From: Methylibium sp964616015
GTDB taxonomy: Bacteria; Pseudomonadota; Gammaproteobacteria; Burkholderiales; Burkholderiaceae_C
NCBI GenBank assembly: GCA_964616015.1
Contig: CAZTTC010000055.1
Span: 1-16,119, forward strand
DNA length: 16,119 nucleotides
Reading direction: 5' to 3'
The first letter of the stretch is position 1. Each line of letters starts with the position of its first letter. A program made the position numbers and the translations under genes. Shown piece by piece: positions 13,731 through 16,119 of this stretch. Below the pieces are notes generated by a model. It was given only the letters and a program-made list of their open reading frames with translations. It did no database searches and was not told where the DNA came from.

Positions 13731-14321
13731 CAGACTCGACGGGGCGGAGAGCAGCTCGACCGCTGCGAGCATGCGCTCGCATTCGGCTTCGAGCGAGCGG
13801 CCCTGGGTCTCGGCCAGCTTGCGCAGCTTGTCCAGCGCCGGGGCGCGGGCCAGCGAATAGCGGTGCATCACGACGCCGACGGCGATCGCCACCACGTCGG
13901 CCAGCGGGTCGCCGCGCACGGCGATCGGCTCGTTGGCCGGCGGCCGCGCGGCGCGCAGCCGCGTGAACGCGGCCTCGACCGCGGGCACGATCTGCTGCAT
14001 GTCGACCGGCTTGATCAGGTGGTCCAGCGCGCCCAGCGCGCGCACCTGGGCCACCGTCGCCGCATCCGAGAAGGCCGACAGGAACATGAACGGCACGGCG
14101 CCGTGGTCGCGCAGGTAGGCGGCCACGTCGAAGCCGCTCTTGCCTTCCATGCGGATGTCCAGCAGCGCCAGGTCGGGACGCCGCTCGCGGGCCTGCAGGA
14201 TGGCCTCGTCGCCGTTGTCGGCGTCGATCACCTCGTAGCCGGCCTGCGACAGGCCGTGCGCCAGGGTCGCCAGCACCAGGCGGTCATCGTCGACGACCAG
14301 GATCTTGCCCTTGCTTCCCAC
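13728..14321 (-). CDS. Response regulator with receiver and ANTAR RNA-binding domain
   Basis: Cytosolic receiver-ANTAR protein of 197 residues, the architecture of AmiR/NasT/EutV antiterminators that bind paired hairpins in nascent RNA and prevent termination. Receiver residues: D11-D13 acid pocket, phosphoacceptor D55 (LALLDIRMEGKSG), S82 and K104 (LIKPVD). The C-terminal about 60 residues match the ANTAR helix pattern: VAIAVGVVMHRYSLARAPAL (144-163), then DKLRKLAETQG. The usual A-K-G of ANTAR is A-V-G here. The start is taken as GTG 14319-14321, directly before KGKILVVDDD and about 8 nt after a GGGGG stretch; an upstream TTG in the same frame lies inside a possible promoter. It sits 97 nt downstream of the HisKA_2 kinase on the same strand, so the two probably form a two-component pair. 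Its RNA targets are not identifiable in the window. Confidence 0.9.
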   Translation of the reverse strand: MGSKGKILVVDDDRLVLATLAHGLSQAGYEVIDADNGDEAILQARERRPDLALLDIRMEGKSGFDVAAYLRDHGAVPFMFLSAFSDAATVAQVRALGALDHLIKPVDMQQIVPAVEAAFTRLRAARPPANEPIAVRGDPLADVVAIAVGVVMHRYSLARAPALDKLRKLAETQGRSLEAECERMLAAVELLSAPSSL

Positions 14322-14356
14322 CGAACGCCCCCGACCCGCTGGTTGTAGTGGCACCG

Positions 14357-14384
14357 ATTCTCGATCACGCCCCGCCGAGCGCAA
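14357..14384 (-). promoter_or_regulatory. Candidate internal promoter for the ANTAR regulator
   Basis: On the minus strand, TTGCGC (14384-14379), a 16-nt spacer and GAGAAT (14362-14357) are followed at the usual distance by a possible start near 14350, giving a leader of about 29 nt. A small GCGGG/CCCGC hairpin (14385-14398) lies just upstream. The regulator could therefore be expressed both with and without its kinase. The -35 match is poor. Confidence 0.35.
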
Positions 14385-14417
14385 GCGGGCTGACCCGCCC
14401 CGCGTGGCGGCCGAGCA

Positions 14418-16119
14418 TCAGGTCGCCGCACCCAGCCGCGTCAGGCCGGGCGGCCGCAGCGTCACGCTGGCGAGCACGCGCCCGCCCTCGTCGCTCAGCG
14501 CGAGGCCGGCACTGCGCCGGGGCAGCAAGGCCCGCACCAGGCCCAGGCCGAACACGCCGGCGCCGACGCGATCGAGGCTGAAGCCCTCGGGCAGCCGGCC
14601 GTCGTTGCGGATCTCGATGCGCACGTCGTCGGGGCCGCTGACCAGCGTGCAGTCCACCGCCCCGTCGGCGCCATGCTTGAGGGCGTTGCCCAGCAACTCG
14701 TTGAGCGTCAGCGCGACCGGGATGGCCTCGGCCTCGGGCAGCGCCCACTGCGACGCTTCCGCCGGCGCGTCGGGCAGCCGCAGCGCGATGGTGCGCCCGC
14801 CGCCGCGCGACAGGCCGCCGGCGATCGCCTCGACCAGGCTCGCCAGCCGCAGCGGCCCGCGGCTGCCCACCTGCAGCCCGTAGACCTGGGCGATCGCCTG
14901 CACCTGGCCGACCGCCTCCTGGATGGCCGGGGCCACCTCGGGCTGGCGCTGAGCGATCTGCGTCAGCAGGCCGGCCACGCCCTGCAGGTTGTTCTTGATG
15001 CGGTGGTGCACTTCCTTCACCAGCATCTCGCGCTGCGCGATCTCGGCCTGCAGGCGCGCCGCCTCGGCGCTGCGCTGCTCGGTGACGTTGCTGGCGACCT
15101 GCAGCACCGCGTCGGGCGGCTGGCCGGGCTGGGCCAGCGGCAGGTAGCGGGCGTCCCAGACCTGGGTCTGGCCGTCACGCTCGAAACGGTACTCGCGGCG
15201 CGTGACCTCGCCCTCGCGGCCGGTGGCCAGCGCGGCGCGCAGGTCGCCCGCGATCAGGCGGCCGTCGACCGGCAGCGGCAGCTCCTCCGGGCGCTTGCCG
15301 ACGACCAGGTCGGCCGGCAGCCCGATCACCTCGGCGGCCACCGCGTTGACCTGGCGCAGCGCACCGCTGCCGGCGTCGAACAGCGTGATGGCGACCGGCG
15401 ACATCTCGATCACCCGCTGCAGCGAGGCCTGGGCCTGCAGCGTGCGCGCCTCGGCCTCGCGCCGGCGGTCGATGTCGAGCAGCGCGTAGGTCAGCTGCGG
15501 CCGCTCGACGTCGCCCGTGGCGACGGCATTGCCGACCACCCAGAAGGCGCGGCCGTCGCGCGCCTGCACGCGGCACTCGAAGCTCGCCCCGGACGGCTCG
15601 ATCGGAAGCGCCGGCGCCTGCAGCTGCGCCGGCGCCAGCCGAAACGGGTGCTGCGCCTCGGCCGTGGCCACGCAGGCCAGGGGTTGGTGGTGGAAGTCGG
15701 CCAGGTCGCCGCCGAACATGCGGCGCGCCGATCGGTTCATCCACTCGATGCCCTGCGGCCCGACGGTGACGATGCCGACGAAGACCGAGTCGAGGATGGC
15801 GCGCGTCATCTCGGCCTGCTGGCCCATCGCGGCCTCGGTGCGCTCGCGCTCGCCGGCCAGGCGCTCGAGCTCGCCCTGCTGGCGCTTCAGGCGCGAGATG
15901 TCGGACAGCACCGCGACGACCTCCTGCTCGGCGCCGACCGGGCCGATGCGCCGCGCCGACAGCGCGATCCACTGCGGCGGCCGATCGGGCAGCAGGATCT
16001 CGACCTCGGTCTCGTACAGGCCGGCGTCGGCCAGCGCGAGCTCGGCCTCGTCGACCACCAGGCGCGCCTGCGGCTGGCCGGCGAACAGCTCGCGCACGCT
16101 GCAGCCGGCCACCGCGCCG
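14418..16119 (-). CDS. Multi-PAS sensor kinase of the HisKA_2/HWE class (5' end outside window)
   Basis: Soluble-looking sensor kinase whose N-terminus lies beyond the window. The frame is open to the right edge, and the first visible residues are the second half of a PAS domain, so GTG 16110-16112 is not taken as the true start. Counting from that GTG: end of PAS A (to about 73, VLSDISRLK), coiled linker (75-103), PAS B (about 104-215), PAS C (about 228-347, VASNVTEQR), then the HisKA_2 dimerisation box EVHHRIKNNLQ (367-377; His370 is the likely phosphoacceptor). The ATPase has NELLGNALKHG (471-481), RNDG and GLGL (522-525). This H-box and compact ATPase are shared with EutW-type kinases, which phosphorylate ANTAR regulators. 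That fits the receiver-ANTAR gene placed immediately downstream. No transmembrane segment is visible, so a cytosolic or flavin/heme-type PAS signal is possible but unproven. Confidence 0.92.
   Translation of the reverse strand, partial: GAVAGCSVRELFAGQPQARLVVDEAELALADAGLYETEVEILLPDRPPQWIALSARRIGPVGAEQEVVAVLSDISRLKRQQGELERLAGERERTEAAMGQQAEMTRAILDSVFVGIVTVGPQGIEWMNRSARRMFGGDLADFHHQPLACVATAEAQHPFRLAPAQLQAPALPIEPSGASFECRVQARDGRAFWVVGNAVATGDVERPQLTYALLDIDRRREAEARTLQAQASLQRVIEMSPVAITLFDAGSGALRQVNAVAAEVIGLPADLVVGKRPEELPLPVDGRLIAGDLRAALATGREGEVTRREYRFERDGQTQVWDARYLPLAQPGQPPDAVLQVASNVTEQRSAEAARLQAEIAQREMLVKEVHHRIKNNLQGVAGLLTQIAQRQPEVAPAIQEAVGQVQAIAQVYGLQVGSRGPLRLASLVEAIAGGLSRGGGRTIALRLPDAPAEASQWALPEAEAIPVALTLNELLGNALKHGADGAVDCTLVSGPDDVRIEIRNDGRLPEGFSLDRVGAGVFGLGLVRALLPRRSAGLALSDEGGRVLASVTLRPPGLTRLGAAT

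Noticed and set aside
14322..14384. 21-residue N-terminal extension of the ANTAR regulator starting at a TTG
   Set aside because: Receiver domains normally begin a few residues before the ILVVDDD strand, and the extension overlaps a candidate promoter; the GTG at 14321 fits better.

Overview
The window is a GC-rich (roughly 70%) bacterial chromosomal segment. Codon use, the small-gene/tRNA context and the gene families suggest a betaproteobacterium of the order Burkholderiales (Rubrivivax/Leptothrix/Ideonella-like). That placement is inferred; no marker gene in the window fixes the taxon. I see no insertion sequence, phage gene, CRISPR array or rRNA.

Left part (1-2.5 kb), housekeeping: a CorC/HlyC-type CNNM membrane protein with CBS domains (minus strand, 3' end cut by the window edge) diverges from apaH, the diadenosine tetraphosphatase. 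A tRNA-Ser(UGA) with encoded CCA follows apaH. A small conserved-looking hypothetical gene converges on the tRNA. Next (2.57-4.77 kb, minus) is a secreted lipase/esterase of about 731 residues with a signal peptide, a Ser-Asp-His alpha/beta-hydrolase core and an EF-hand-like calcium loop placed just before the nucleophile.

Middle (5.0-12.2 kb, minus): a tightly spaced three-gene unit for cyclic-di-GMP signalling. In transcription order it is a membrane hybrid histidine kinase (sensor, HAMP, HisKA, HATPase, two receivers, HPt), a REC-PAS-GGDEF-EAL protein, and a soluble GGDEF diguanylate cyclase with an intact I-site. The gaps are 24 and 15 nt. The natural reading is a phosphorelay from the kinase through its HPt domain to the receiver of the bifunctional enzyme, which together with the third gene sets c-di-GMP levels.

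Right part (12.3-16.1 kb): a membrane histidine kinase of the phytochrome-like SHDLRAP type is divergent from the c-di-GMP operon and appears to be made from a leaderless mRNA. Converging on it is a second two-component system: a multi-PAS HisKA_2 kinase (5' end cut by the window edge) followed by a receiver-ANTAR regulator, an RNA-binding antiterminator type reminiscent of EutW/EutV.

The most notable non-coding signals are two copies (about 75 bp, about 80% identical by hand alignment) of a two-hairpin GC-rich repeat. Each begins exactly at the stop codon of a minus-strand signalling gene. A recurrent AGAATC -10-like element also stands before five transcription units. Within genes, the GGDEF-EAL protein carries about 19 extra residues between its I-site-like RxxD and its GGDEF motif, and the hybrid kinase carries a 4 x 21 bp minisatellite encoding a Pro-Ala-Gly linker.
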